DNA from: Clostridiaceae bacterium
Lineage (GTDB): Bacteria; Bacillota; Clostridia; Lachnospirales; Lachnospiraceae
Assembly (NCBI GenBank): GCA_009911305.1
Contig: QXXC01000012.1
Span: 37,059-101,058, forward strand
DNA length: 64,000 nucleotides
Direction of reading: 5' to 3'
A model generated the notes under the pieces. The model saw nothing but the letters and a program-made list of their open reading frames with translations, did no database searches and was not told where the DNA came from. Each line of letters begins with the position of its first letter. Position 1 is the first letter of the stretch. Position numbers and translations under genes: made by a program. Of the stretch, positions 26,472 through 34,539 are shown in pieces.

Positions 26472-26507
26472 CGGAGATGTGGTCTTTTGCGGACGTTTTA
26501 ACGGTTC
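26472..26507 (+). promoter_or_regulatory. Mirrored leader element right of the switch
   Basis: CGGAGAT (26472-26478), 22 nt, ACGGTTC (26501-26507): same blocks, same spacing and nearly the same distance from the recombination site as in the loaP leader, but on the plus strand. TCCG/CGGA can form a short stem around it. It would be transcribed when the promoter is in the present orientation. No loaP-like gene follows. Confidence 0.5.
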
Positions 26508-26611
26508 TCTAATTGCGATTCGCAGGGAGGACTGCCGTCAACGGTATTGGGGTGAAATTTTGTATCAATTCGTGTCAATTGGCTAAATAACACAAAATGA
26601 CTGATTTTGGT

Positions 26612-26648
26612 AAATGCCCCGTTTCCTGTTGACTTCGCGGGCATTTTT
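26612..26648 (+). terminator. Terminator after the mirrored leader
   Basis: AAATGCCC (26612-26619) pairs with GGGCATTT (26639-26646), running into TTTTT. It should end rightward transcripts from the invertible promoter before the coiled-coil gene, unless antitermination occurs. The separate promoter at 26629-26657 overlaps its right half. Confidence 0.6.
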
Positions 26649-26657
26649 GTGTATACT
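26629..26657 (+). promoter_or_regulatory. Promoter of the coiled-coil protein gene
   Basis: TTGACT (26629-26634), 17 bp, TATACT (26652-26657). It leaves a leader of about 125 nt before the ATG at 26792. It overlaps the terminator hairpin, so the gene appears insulated from the switch. Confidence 0.6.
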
Positions 26658-26791
26658 TAAACTAATCATTTACATAAAAATCAGGTTCTCTCACTCTTAT
26701 TTAATCTGTACTTCCATCATTCAGTTCATCTGTTTTCGCACGGTTATCCGCAGTTTATGATAATTACATCAGCAAAAAGGAGGTTTTTTTT

Positions 26792-27277
26792 ATGATGAAT
26801 CAGGAAGATATGAATGTCTTGTCCACTATGATAGATGAGAAACTGAATGCGAATAATTCAGTGGTCGTCAGCCTGATCCAGGGGCTTATTCTGCCTCTGC
26901 ATACAGAGATGCTGGACTTTAAAGCAGAAGTGATGGAACACTTTGCTCAGATTGACAAACGGCTGGATCGACTGGAAGTGCGCATGGATCAATTGGAAGA
27001 ACGCATGGATCATCTGGAGAATGAAGTCGCCCATTTGAAAAAGGACGTTCAGCATCTGCAGATCGATGTCCGCAAGCTCCAGACCTACACGGAAAACCGG
27101 GTCGAACCTGCGCTCTGTCTGCTTTCTGAGAATTATGTGCCTGCAGCGAACCGTTATGAGCATGATCATACTGAGATGGACGCTATGAGGGCGGATATTG
27201 ACCTCTTAAATAAGACAGTGGCCAGGCATTCCGTGGAACTCCAGCGCCTGACGGCCCAGGCGCAGACAGCCGGTTAA
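26792..27277 (+). CDS. Small coiled-coil protein of unknown function
   Basis: This 161-residue soluble protein is dominated by a heptad-rich coiled coil (residues about 45-105): AQIDKRLDRLEVRMDQLEER, continuing MDHLENEVAHLKKDVQHLQ. A second short helix lies at the C-terminus (DIDLLNKTVARHSVELQRL). There is no signal peptide or membrane segment. AAGGAGG precedes the start; the second ATG at 26795 is possible too. It has its own promoter and a strong terminator. It lies next to the capsule promoter switch but appears transcriptionally independent. I do not recognise a named family. Confidence 0.75.
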   Translation: MMNQEDMNVLSTMIDEKLNANNSVVVSLIQGLILPLHTEMLDFKAEVMEHFAQIDKRLDRLEVRMDQLEERMDHLENEVAHLKKDVQHLQIDVRKLQTYTENRVEPALCLLSENYVPAANRYEHDHTEMDAMRADIDLLNKTVARHSVELQRLTAQAQTAG

Positions 27278-27316
27278 GAAACAGCCGCCAGATCACCTGT
27301 GCGGCCGTTTCTTAAC
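27273..27316 (+). terminator. Terminator of the coiled-coil gene
   Basis: The stem TTAAGAAAC-A-GCCGC (27274-27288) pairs with GCGGC-C-GTTTCTTAA (27301-27315) with one mismatch; the stop codon lies inside it. A T-containing tail (GGCGTTTCTTTG) follows. Confidence 0.6.
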
Positions 27317-27409
27317 GGCGTTTCTTTGCCGCAGGCCTCTGCCCGAAGGAAGGCTTTAAACATCCGGCCTGCGCCTGTCCTTTTCCATCATAACGGAACA
27401 GGCTGCTGT

Positions 27410-30400
27410 TTACTGCCTGCAGGCCGGGTACGCGAGCTGCTCCCTGCCCGAGGCCGTGGCCCTCTTGAGCTGGAGGCAGACCTCGCTGAAATATCCGGCC
27501 TCCACGTCCCGCAGAGCCATCCTGTTTTCCTTTTTCAAGGCGCGCCAGACACAGCTTTCACCGCTGTTCTGGCTGCCTTCTGTAAAGTACGCGCCGTAAA
27601 CCGTGACCTCCTCGTTCTCATCTCCCACAAAGCAGCCGGAAAATTCGAGCACAGCGCACCGGCCGCCATCTTCCCTGTAAAAGGTGCTGTACACACCCGC
27701 ATCCTCGACCGGCCCCCGGTACCAGCCCATTCCCTGCAGCTTTCCGGAAAGTGACAGGCCGTTTAAGAGTATACCGCCAAAGCGCGTCAGCTCTGTCTGC
27801 GCTTCCTCCTCCTGCGTGGGACGGCTGACCGGGCGCGTGAGCTGTTCGATGGGCTGCGTTACCTCATAGTCGTCGAGCTGCTCCTTCCAGGCGCTGCAGA
27901 GCGATTCCCCAAGCTCTACCGGATGAACCAGGCCAATCCGGCCCCCGTCGGGAAGCTCGTACTCCTCCTCGTCCGCGCTATTGAAGCTCCCGTCCTCCAT
28001 ATACCGGAAGGTATCGGTCAGGCGGCCGTCCTCATAAACGCCCCAGATCAGGGAAATGGCGAACTGATGCATGACCGGATTTCTGACAAACAGTCCCGTC
28101 CAGCGCTGCGCGCTCCACTGGCGTCTCGTCATCAGCGCCTGCTCTAAGCGCAGCTTCTGGTTGGAGACTACGGCCTTAAGCTGCTTTTTCATCTGCTTAA
28201 AGGCAGCGTTGGCTGCCTTCGCCGTTTCCCCGTCATCCCGTTTTCCAGGCGCGGGCAGATTTTTTAACTGCTTTCCGTCGCTGTCAAAGATATCGATCTC
28301 CAGGTAAGGCGAGAGGACGGCCCGGAAGGTGCGCGTACCATAGTCTATCACCTGTTCCATGCGCTCGTTAAAGCCGAGATCCGGCACAATGCGATCCTCC
28401 AGCTCATCGCGGCTTAACCCGAGCTGCTGCGCCGCGAAACCCAAGGCTTCTCCCGCAGCGGCCTTTACCTGACGGAACTTAAATTTGCGGGAAATCTGAT
28501 CCACCTGCAGAAGAGCCGCTGTGCTTCCGTTTAAAGCCAGCGCCTTCACGGCCTCCGCCGCCATTGCCCCCCTTGCGTGTTTCGGCCATTCCTGTATCTG
28601 TGAATATAAAACAGGAACGATCGCGTCGCCGCCGTGGATGGAAGCCGCGTAAAGAACCCATTTCTGTTTCGCAGGCGCTCCGGTTTCCAGCCAGCGGTTA
28701 AACAGAAGCGCCATATTGGCGGCGAGATCCTCTTTGTTTAAGCCGGATGCCAGAGCGCGGGCATCCGGGCTGAGCGCGGGAACCGCCAGATCTGCGTAGG
28801 CGGCCAGGACGGCTGTATACATATCCTCAGGAGCCGCTGTCCCGTCCGCCCGCCGCACAGGCGGATACGGCGTCTCAAAAGCCCAGGCTACCTTGCGCTT
28901 TTTTCCGCCTTTTAAGATGCGGGCCGTCAGGGCTTCCAGGCTTTCGTCCGCACCGCCTGCCGGCGCATCGCCCTGGGGCTCGCTCCGGATTCCCAGCGCT
29001 TCTTCTAAAAGCGCTTTGACCTTCCGGCTCTTTTCCGCCTCCAGAGCGCGTTTCAAATCATCGGTATAAGCGTCCGCCCCCCATTTTTTCAGCACAAGGA
29101 CAGAGAGCTCCCGTTCCTGGGACTTTTTCGACGAGAGCATGGCCTTTATTTCCGGCTCCCACTCCCGGCGGCTTTCATATACCGCTAAGAGCAGCTCCCG
29201 CACCTGCTTCGAGCTGTCCAGGGCGCAGGAAAGCAGGTGTTCCTTATAGCTGTCCCCGCATCCGTCCAGAAGGCGGATACAGAGAAAACGGCCAAAAGCG
29301 CTTCCCGCCTTTGCCCCCTCGGCCACAGACTCCTTTACGGACGGCCAGCGCTTCCTGAGCGCTGAAACGCAGATGTTTGTAAATTTCGTCTTATCCGTTT
29401 CACTGTAAAAGGAATTGAAGATTCCCTCCATGGCCTCAAGCTGCCATGCAAACGGGAGCTCCTCTTCGGCATACAGATCCAGAAGCTCCCCGATCCGCTC
29501 TTCCCGGATTGGTTCTTTATAATCGTACACGAGCTGGCCGTTCTGTATTTTTACCAACTGGAAATAGCGGGCGTGCATGCACAGGCCCTCCAGGACAACC
29601 GCCCGCTTATAAAGAACACCCTTTTCCATGCGCAGACCGGCAATGATGCGGTGGCGTTTGGGTTGGTAGTCCTGCCGGGCTGACCTCCAGTCCGCCAGAA
29701 ACGGCGACAGCTCAGCGGCCTTACATTCGCCCAGAAGATACTGCTTCGCCTCCTTCGCCCCTGTCGGAAAATCCTTGGTCAGCTCCGCTGCCGTTTTCTC
29801 CATAAAATCCGTGTGGAAGGTTCTGTGAAACGTCTCATAAAGCGCCGCATTCCCCTCCCTGACAGACTCCAGCAGACACGGAAGATCCGAGGCGGCCGCC
29901 CGAAGCGCTGTCTTCTGTATCTCATCCGGATACCGCGCAGCCATCCGCTTAAGGGCTTTCTGATACTGCTTTTCCAGGCACCAGGCAATATAGGTCTCTG
30001 CCGGCGCGGGCAGCAGTTCCTCCAGAAGAGGCATATATCCCTCAAAGCGCTGCTGTCCGGCCATATTTGCCATTGCGTCCAGCGCCTGCCTCATATCCAT
30101 GGCCAGGGCAAGACGGATAAAGCACGAAAAGCAGGCGGAATGGCCCAGGGCAAAAAAGGCGGAGCCGGTTAAAAGCTTCAGAAGATAAGCGGAAACCGTT
30201 TTTCCCGCAAGCGCCTCTGACACCGATCCCGGCAGCGGGCGGAAGGGATCCGCTGAGCGCAGATATTCCTTCATCTCTCTCAGATCCCTGTCGGAAGGCT
30301 TGGGACCTGTGAACATAATTTCCAGGCTTTCTGTAAGGTATGATTCGAGAAGTGAAATAACCTTTTCATATTTTTCGTCTGTTCTTTCGTCGTCTGAAAC

Positions 30401-31057
30401 ATTTGTTTTATTTTCGTTCTTATTTTGAAATATACCTTGCGAAAAGGTGGTTTGTACAAAGGACAGCAGCTTTTTGAATCCGCCCTGCTCCTGTTCCATG
30501 CCCGCTGTGCGGACCGGCTTTTTGCAGGAGAGGCAGAGGCCGGCCAGAAGTATCTTTGCATTGGCGCTGTCTTGATTCCAGCACTGGCCAATCGCCCGGT
30601 AAAGGATATCCGGATTCCGCTTACCGGCCTCCAGGATGGACCGGATTCCCCATTCGCTCAGGCAGTGGGACTCCCACACGATCGCCTCTGCCTGGATCGC
30701 CGCCGCCTGCTCCGGGGACAGACAGGATGCGGTTGTATTGTTCAGGTTCCAGGTATATGAGGAGACGATGCAGCCGGCTGTAGAGCCGCCCACAGCGGCG
30801 GCAAAGCGCATAAAACGGCCGTATTCGTCCTCCCTGCCCCGCTTTTTTAAGTGCTCCAGCCATGAGATGCATGCGCTTTTCTGTTCCTTGTCAAGGGCGG
30901 AGAAATCCTGGCGCTCTGCTTTCTCCAGAAGTGTTCGCTGTTCCGGCTGTGACGCGTCCAGGTATTCCTCGGCCAGGGCGCGGTTTTGGGGTGAAAGGGA
31001 CATTGCGTCCAGTGTTTGATACAGTTTTTCCAGTCTTCGTTCTTCACTCAGGTTCAT
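27410..31057 (-). CDS. DUF4132 protein with HEAT-like repeats (YehI/MolR-like)
   Basis: This 1215-residue cytoplasmic protein has an alpha-helical N-terminal region, HEAT-like repeats around residues 560-690 (SSKQVRELLLAVYESRREWE, KSQERELSVLVLKKWGADAY), and a DUF4132 core about 880-1110 with the typical stretch MTRRQWSAQRWTGLFVRNPV. A variable tail of about 100 residues follows. E. coli YehI (MolR) has the same core; its role is unclear. It is the last gene of a five-gene run (MoxR, DUF5682, VWA, SWIM, DUF4132). AAAGGAGG supports the start, which overlaps the SWIM gene by 14 nt. The inferred role is a large scaffold or effector served by the MoxR-VWA chaperone pair. Confidence 0.75.
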   Translation of the reverse strand: MNLSEERRLEKLYQTLDAMSLSPQNRALAEEYLDASQPEQRTLLEKAERQDFSALDKEQKSACISWLEHLKKRGREDEYGRFMRFAAAVGGSTAGCIVSSYTWNLNNTTASCLSPEQAAAIQAEAIVWESHCLSEWGIRSILEAGKRNPDILYRAIGQCWNQDSANAKILLAGLCLSCKKPVRTAGMEQEQGGFKKLLSFVQTTFSQGIFQNKNENKTNVSDDERTDEKYEKVISLLESYLTESLEIMFTGPKPSDRDLREMKEYLRSADPFRPLPGSVSEALAGKTVSAYLLKLLTGSAFFALGHSACFSCFIRLALAMDMRQALDAMANMAGQQRFEGYMPLLEELLPAPAETYIAWCLEKQYQKALKRMAARYPDEIQKTALRAAASDLPCLLESVREGNAALYETFHRTFHTDFMEKTAAELTKDFPTGAKEAKQYLLGECKAAELSPFLADWRSARQDYQPKRHRIIAGLRMEKGVLYKRAVVLEGLCMHARYFQLVKIQNGQLVYDYKEPIREERIGELLDLYAEEELPFAWQLEAMEGIFNSFYSETDKTKFTNICVSALRKRWPSVKESVAEGAKAGSAFGRFLCIRLLDGCGDSYKEHLLSCALDSSKQVRELLLAVYESRREWEPEIKAMLSSKKSQERELSVLVLKKWGADAYTDDLKRALEAEKSRKVKALLEEALGIRSEPQGDAPAGGADESLEALTARILKGGKKRKVAWAFETPYPPVRRADGTAAPEDMYTAVLAAYADLAVPALSPDARALASGLNKEDLAANMALLFNRWLETGAPAKQKWVLYAASIHGGDAIVPVLYSQIQEWPKHARGAMAAEAVKALALNGSTAALLQVDQISRKFKFRQVKAAAGEALGFAAQQLGLSRDELEDRIVPDLGFNERMEQVIDYGTRTFRAVLSPYLEIDIFDSDGKQLKNLPAPGKRDDGETAKAANAAFKQMKKQLKAVVSNQKLRLEQALMTRRQWSAQRWTGLFVRNPVMHQFAISLIWGVYEDGRLTDTFRYMEDGSFNSADEEEYELPDGGRIGLVHPVELGESLCSAWKEQLDDYEVTQPIEQLTRPVSRPTQEEEAQTELTRFGGILLNGLSLSGKLQGMGWYRGPVEDAGVYSTFYREDGGRCAVLEFSGCFVGDENEEVTVYGAYFTEGSQNSGESCVWRALKKENRMALRDVEAGYFSEVCLQLKRATASGREQLAYPACRQ

Positions 31058-33350
31058 GTTTCATACCTCCTTTGGATGCGGGCTGCACGGCCGGCGGGCC
31101 GGCGGATAATAACTGCCGGGCTTTGTCGTACGATATTTGATTCTGGCAGATCGTAAGGTATTGATCCAGATGTTCCATGAGCCGGATCGCGGGCTTGGGC
31201 GTAAAGGCCGTCTGGTGGCGTTTGGCGCTCAGGATCCCCTCCAGGGACGCAAAGTCCCGGCCGGCCCGGCGCAGGCCGAGAAGTTCCCCTTCTCTGGCAA
31301 GTGCAGAAAGCGTCTCCAGCGCTTCCTCCGGGACGGATAAGAGGCCGCTGACAAAGAGATCCGTCAGAAGCCGCCGGCCTTCCTGCATATACCGGGCCAT
31401 GGTTTGTATTGCGTCGGGAGGTATGGTCTGTCCGGCGGCTTTCGCACGCGGCGCACCGGCGGTCTGAGGCTTATGGGACTCTGGTTTTCGGGATTCATTT
31501 TGGTATTCCGGCGCGTCCCCCGGAATTTTTTTCAGTACCTCCATCGCCTGTCTGATCTCTTCCGTCTCGGACAGGAAGCATTCGATAGGGTACAGGCAGA
31601 GCCTTCCGTCGTCCAGATAGATGTTTCCCAGAAACAGAAGGCAGTCAGGGGGATGCCTGGCCAGCTTTTTTCCGATTCGCTCCAGAAGTGAGATCAAAAG
31701 GCCGTCCTTTTTGTCGTAGGAGACGGCGATCCGAAGTTCGCTTCCCTTTGCGTCGTAGAGGCTCCAGGAGAAGCGCTGGGCAATGGGATCAAAGGCGGTT
31801 TCTCCCCAGCGCACGGCCCCGACCAGAGCCAGGCGTTCCCGGCCGGCTCCGAAAACGGGGGAGGAGGCCGCAAACCACGAAGAGGCGCGGGTATCCGGGG
31901 CCGCGAAAAAATGCGCCAGAAGCTCTCCGTAATCCCAGAAGCTCATCGGCAGGGCCCGGGAGAGCGTTCTGCGTCCCAGGATGTCTCCTCTGGTCTCCTT
32001 GCTGGCTGACAGCCGGCCTCCGGGAGCGGCTTTGGCCCCTGTCAGGCAAAGCTCATATCCGCAGAGCGCTTCTCTGGAGCCTTCAAGGCCCCAGGGCGGC
32101 GGGCTTTCCTGCGCCTGCCTGCCCCTTTTTCGTACTCCCTCGTAAAAAACAGGGCGCGCGTCAGTGTAGGTATACCATTTCTTCTGATCCGGATCGAGGA
32201 AATAGTAGGTTTCGCCTTCATAGCCGCTCTGGCCCAGGAAGGCCCTGACGCCCATCCCGAGAAGATGCAGCGTCCCGACCGGCTCATATGTACTGCGAAA
32301 GCTCCCAGCAAGGGCGGCAAGGGAGGATAGCCCGCTGCCGGCATCCATGGCCTGTATCAGCTCCTGTCCCAGACGCGAGAGGGAAAGGAGCGTTTTAAGC
32401 AGCGCATCGTCCCGGAATACGGCCGAACGCGAGAAGAAGCCGCGGTACTGCGCGGCTGCGGCCCGGAGGCTGTGCTCAAAGCGCGCGAGCGCCGCCCTGT
32501 GGCAGATCACGGCCAGGCGCTCCAGGCGTTCCGGGATATCGGCAGACTGCCTGGAAAGACCGATGCTTAGCTGCTCTTCGATCGCTGTCAGAACCGCCTG
32601 CGCGGCCTCCTGCATCTGCTCCCGGTCATAAGCGGGCGAATCGGTTTGTTCCACGGCCAGGAGCGTTTCGGCATCCAGGTGTTTTTTGGCGAGCTGGTAC
32701 AGGAGGATGGCCTGCGCTTTATGTGTGCACAGCCCCCTGCTCTTACAGGTACAGGAAGAATAGGCTGCGGGCTCTAAAAGCTTGACGGTTTCCCCCGACC
32801 ATGGGAGACGGACGCTGACGACAGAGCTCTCCTCAAGGGGCGGCAGCTCTCCCCGCCTTACATGGGCCAGAAGCGCTTTCAGGCCCGCTCCCTGCGCCGC
32901 GCGTGTCAGACGGGATAAGGGGATGTCGAAGAAAGAGGACAGCGCCGGACGGTCCGTCGTAGGCGGCAGAGAAGCGGCCGGAAGCTCTGTTTTGGCTGCC
33001 GGCCCGTTTTCTGCCTCTGTTCTTTCATCCGGCATTTCCAGACTGTGTTTTGTCCCGCCGCTTTCTTCTGCTTTCCTGAGCCACAGGATCGCAGCCACCA
33101 CATGTCGGCAGATGCTTCTGGAAGGGCAGGTGCAGGTGCTTTCCCCCAGGGGGACGCGGATCCGGCATGTCTCCTCTTTAAAGGACACCTCTGCCTCCGC
33201 CGCCCCGCCGTCCTCTTCTGTCCCCGGCCATGACGCCTTTGGCGTCTCCTTTTCGAGATCCTTTACGGCGCGTTTTACGGTTCCTTTATTGCTCAGGCCG
33301 GCGAGATAATCGTCATCCGCCCGTTTTAAGCATTCTCTAAGTGTTTCCAT
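31044..33350 (-). CDS. Double SWIM zinc-finger protein (YehQ-like)
   Basis: This 768-residue protein has two SWIM zinc motifs (CxC-x5-CxH): CTCPSRSICRH with C73, C75, C81, H83, and CTCKSRGLCTH with C200, C202, C208, H210. SWIM domains bind DNA or protein. The rest is alpha/beta sequence without a motif I recognise, with a low-complexity Pro/Ala linker near residue 640. The gene lies between VWA and DUF4132 genes as in the E. coli yeh cluster. AAGGGG precedes the ATG. In the MoxR-VWA context it may be a recognition subunit (inference). Confidence 0.75.
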   Translation of the reverse strand: METLRECLKRADDDYLAGLSNKGTVKRAVKDLEKETPKASWPGTEEDGGAAEAEVSFKEETCRIRVPLGESTCTCPSRSICRHVVAAILWLRKAEESGGTKHSLEMPDERTEAENGPAAKTELPAASLPPTTDRPALSSFFDIPLSRLTRAAQGAGLKALLAHVRRGELPPLEESSVVSVRLPWSGETVKLLEPAAYSSCTCKSRGLCTHKAQAILLYQLAKKHLDAETLLAVEQTDSPAYDREQMQEAAQAVLTAIEEQLSIGLSRQSADIPERLERLAVICHRAALARFEHSLRAAAAQYRGFFSRSAVFRDDALLKTLLSLSRLGQELIQAMDAGSGLSSLAALAGSFRSTYEPVGTLHLLGMGVRAFLGQSGYEGETYYFLDPDQKKWYTYTDARPVFYEGVRKRGRQAQESPPPWGLEGSREALCGYELCLTGAKAAPGGRLSASKETRGDILGRRTLSRALPMSFWDYGELLAHFFAAPDTRASSWFAASSPVFGAGRERLALVGAVRWGETAFDPIAQRFSWSLYDAKGSELRIAVSYDKKDGLLISLLERIGKKLARHPPDCLLFLGNIYLDDGRLCLYPIECFLSETEEIRQAMEVLKKIPGDAPEYQNESRKPESHKPQTAGAPRAKAAGQTIPPDAIQTMARYMQEGRRLLTDLFVSGLLSVPEEALETLSALAREGELLGLRRAGRDFASLEGILSAKRHQTAFTPKPAIRLMEHLDQYLTICQNQISYDKARQLLSAGPPAVQPASKGGMKHEPE

Positions 33351-33408
33351 TTGCCGTTCCCCTTACATATATGCAGCCGAATGGCCGTAACGGCCATCTG
33401 ACAGGCGT

Positions 33409-34539
33409 CTAAACAGACACAACCGTTCCGATAAAATCACCGAGCTGTTCCGGCGTCATGGCGCCCACATGAGCTCCCAGCGCCGCCAGGCGCTCCCCGG
33501 TCTGCCGGTCATAAGCCGGGTTCGCGTCCCTGTCAAGCGCGGTCAGGCAGATGAGCTTTGCCCCGCTCTCAATGATCCGGCGGCTGACCGCCAGAAGCTC
33601 CTGAACGCTGCCGCCCTCGCAGAGATCCGAGACGAGGATCACCATGGTCCGGCCGGGCTGGCTGATCAGCGTCTCACAGTAGGCGAGCGCGCCGCCGATA
33701 TACGTCCCGCCGCCGAGCTGGACGCTCATAAGCGTGGACACCGGATCGTCCAGATGCGCGCTCAGATCTACGACCTGTGTGTCAAAAATCACGAGCCGCG
33801 TATCCAGCATGGGAAGTTTGGCGAAGATCCCGGCCATGACCGCACTGTGAATCACGCTGTCTAACATGGAACCGCTCTCATCCACGGCAATCACCACATG
33901 CCAGTCATGATAGCGCCGGCTCCTGCCGTGGAAATAGACGCGCTCTAAAAGGAGCGTCTGGCTCTCTTTGTCGTAATGCTTTAAATTGGCCCGGATGGTC
34001 TTTCGGATGTCGAGGTTGCGGATGGAGCGGATCGGGCTTTGGCTGCTTTTGTCAATCCTTCCGAGAAGAGAGCGCTTAAGCTCCTGCCGGAGCTGTTCCT
34101 CGATTTCGCGCGCAACCTGGCTGACGATCCGTCTGGCTGTCTCAAGGACTTCCCCCTTCATCAGATGCTTAAGCTGGAGAATCGTCTTTAAAAGCTCCTG
34201 GTTCGGCTCCAGTCTGGAGAGGACCTCCGGATCCGTCAAAAGCTCTGTCATCCCATACGTATCCAGGGCATGGCGCTCTAACACCTCCACGGTTTCTCTG
34301 GGAAACAGCTTCCGTATGCGGGTGATCCACGCCGCGGCGGTCAAATGGCTCGCCTCCGTCCCGCCGCGGCGGTATACGTCCTCCAACGGCTCCCTGCCGT
34401 ATAAAAATTCGAGAACCTCCTCCAGCTCTGCACAGGAAATCCCGTTTTCAAGGGATGCGCCCGGCGAAAAGCCGAGCCTCCCGGCCGCCGGCTTTCCCAG
34501 AATCAGGCGCCAGCGGTTGATTTGACTGCTGTGTCCCAT
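33409..34539 (-). CDS. VWA-domain protein partnered with MoxR (YehP-like)
   Basis: This 376-residue protein has a helical N-terminal half and a C-terminal von Willebrand A domain whose metal site DESGS (D220, S222, S224) is intact, followed by LVSDLCEGG. VWA proteins paired with MoxR ATPases act as metal-dependent adaptors in assembly or activation of complexes. Its ATG directly follows the stop of the DUF5682 gene and has GGAGGAGG upstream, so translation is probably coupled. The counterpart in E. coli is YehP. Confidence 0.85.
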   Translation of the reverse strand: MGHSSQINRWRLILGKPAAGRLGFSPGASLENGISCAELEEVLEFLYGREPLEDVYRRGGTEASHLTAAAWITRIRKLFPRETVEVLERHALDTYGMTELLTDPEVLSRLEPNQELLKTILQLKHLMKGEVLETARRIVSQVAREIEEQLRQELKRSLLGRIDKSSQSPIRSIRNLDIRKTIRANLKHYDKESQTLLLERVYFHGRSRRYHDWHVVIAVDESGSMLDSVIHSAVMAGIFAKLPMLDTRLVIFDTQVVDLSAHLDDPVSTLMSVQLGGGTYIGGALAYCETLISQPGRTMVILVSDLCEGGSVQELLAVSRRIIESGAKLICLTALDRDANPAYDRQTGERLAALGAHVGAMTPEQLGDFIGTVVSV

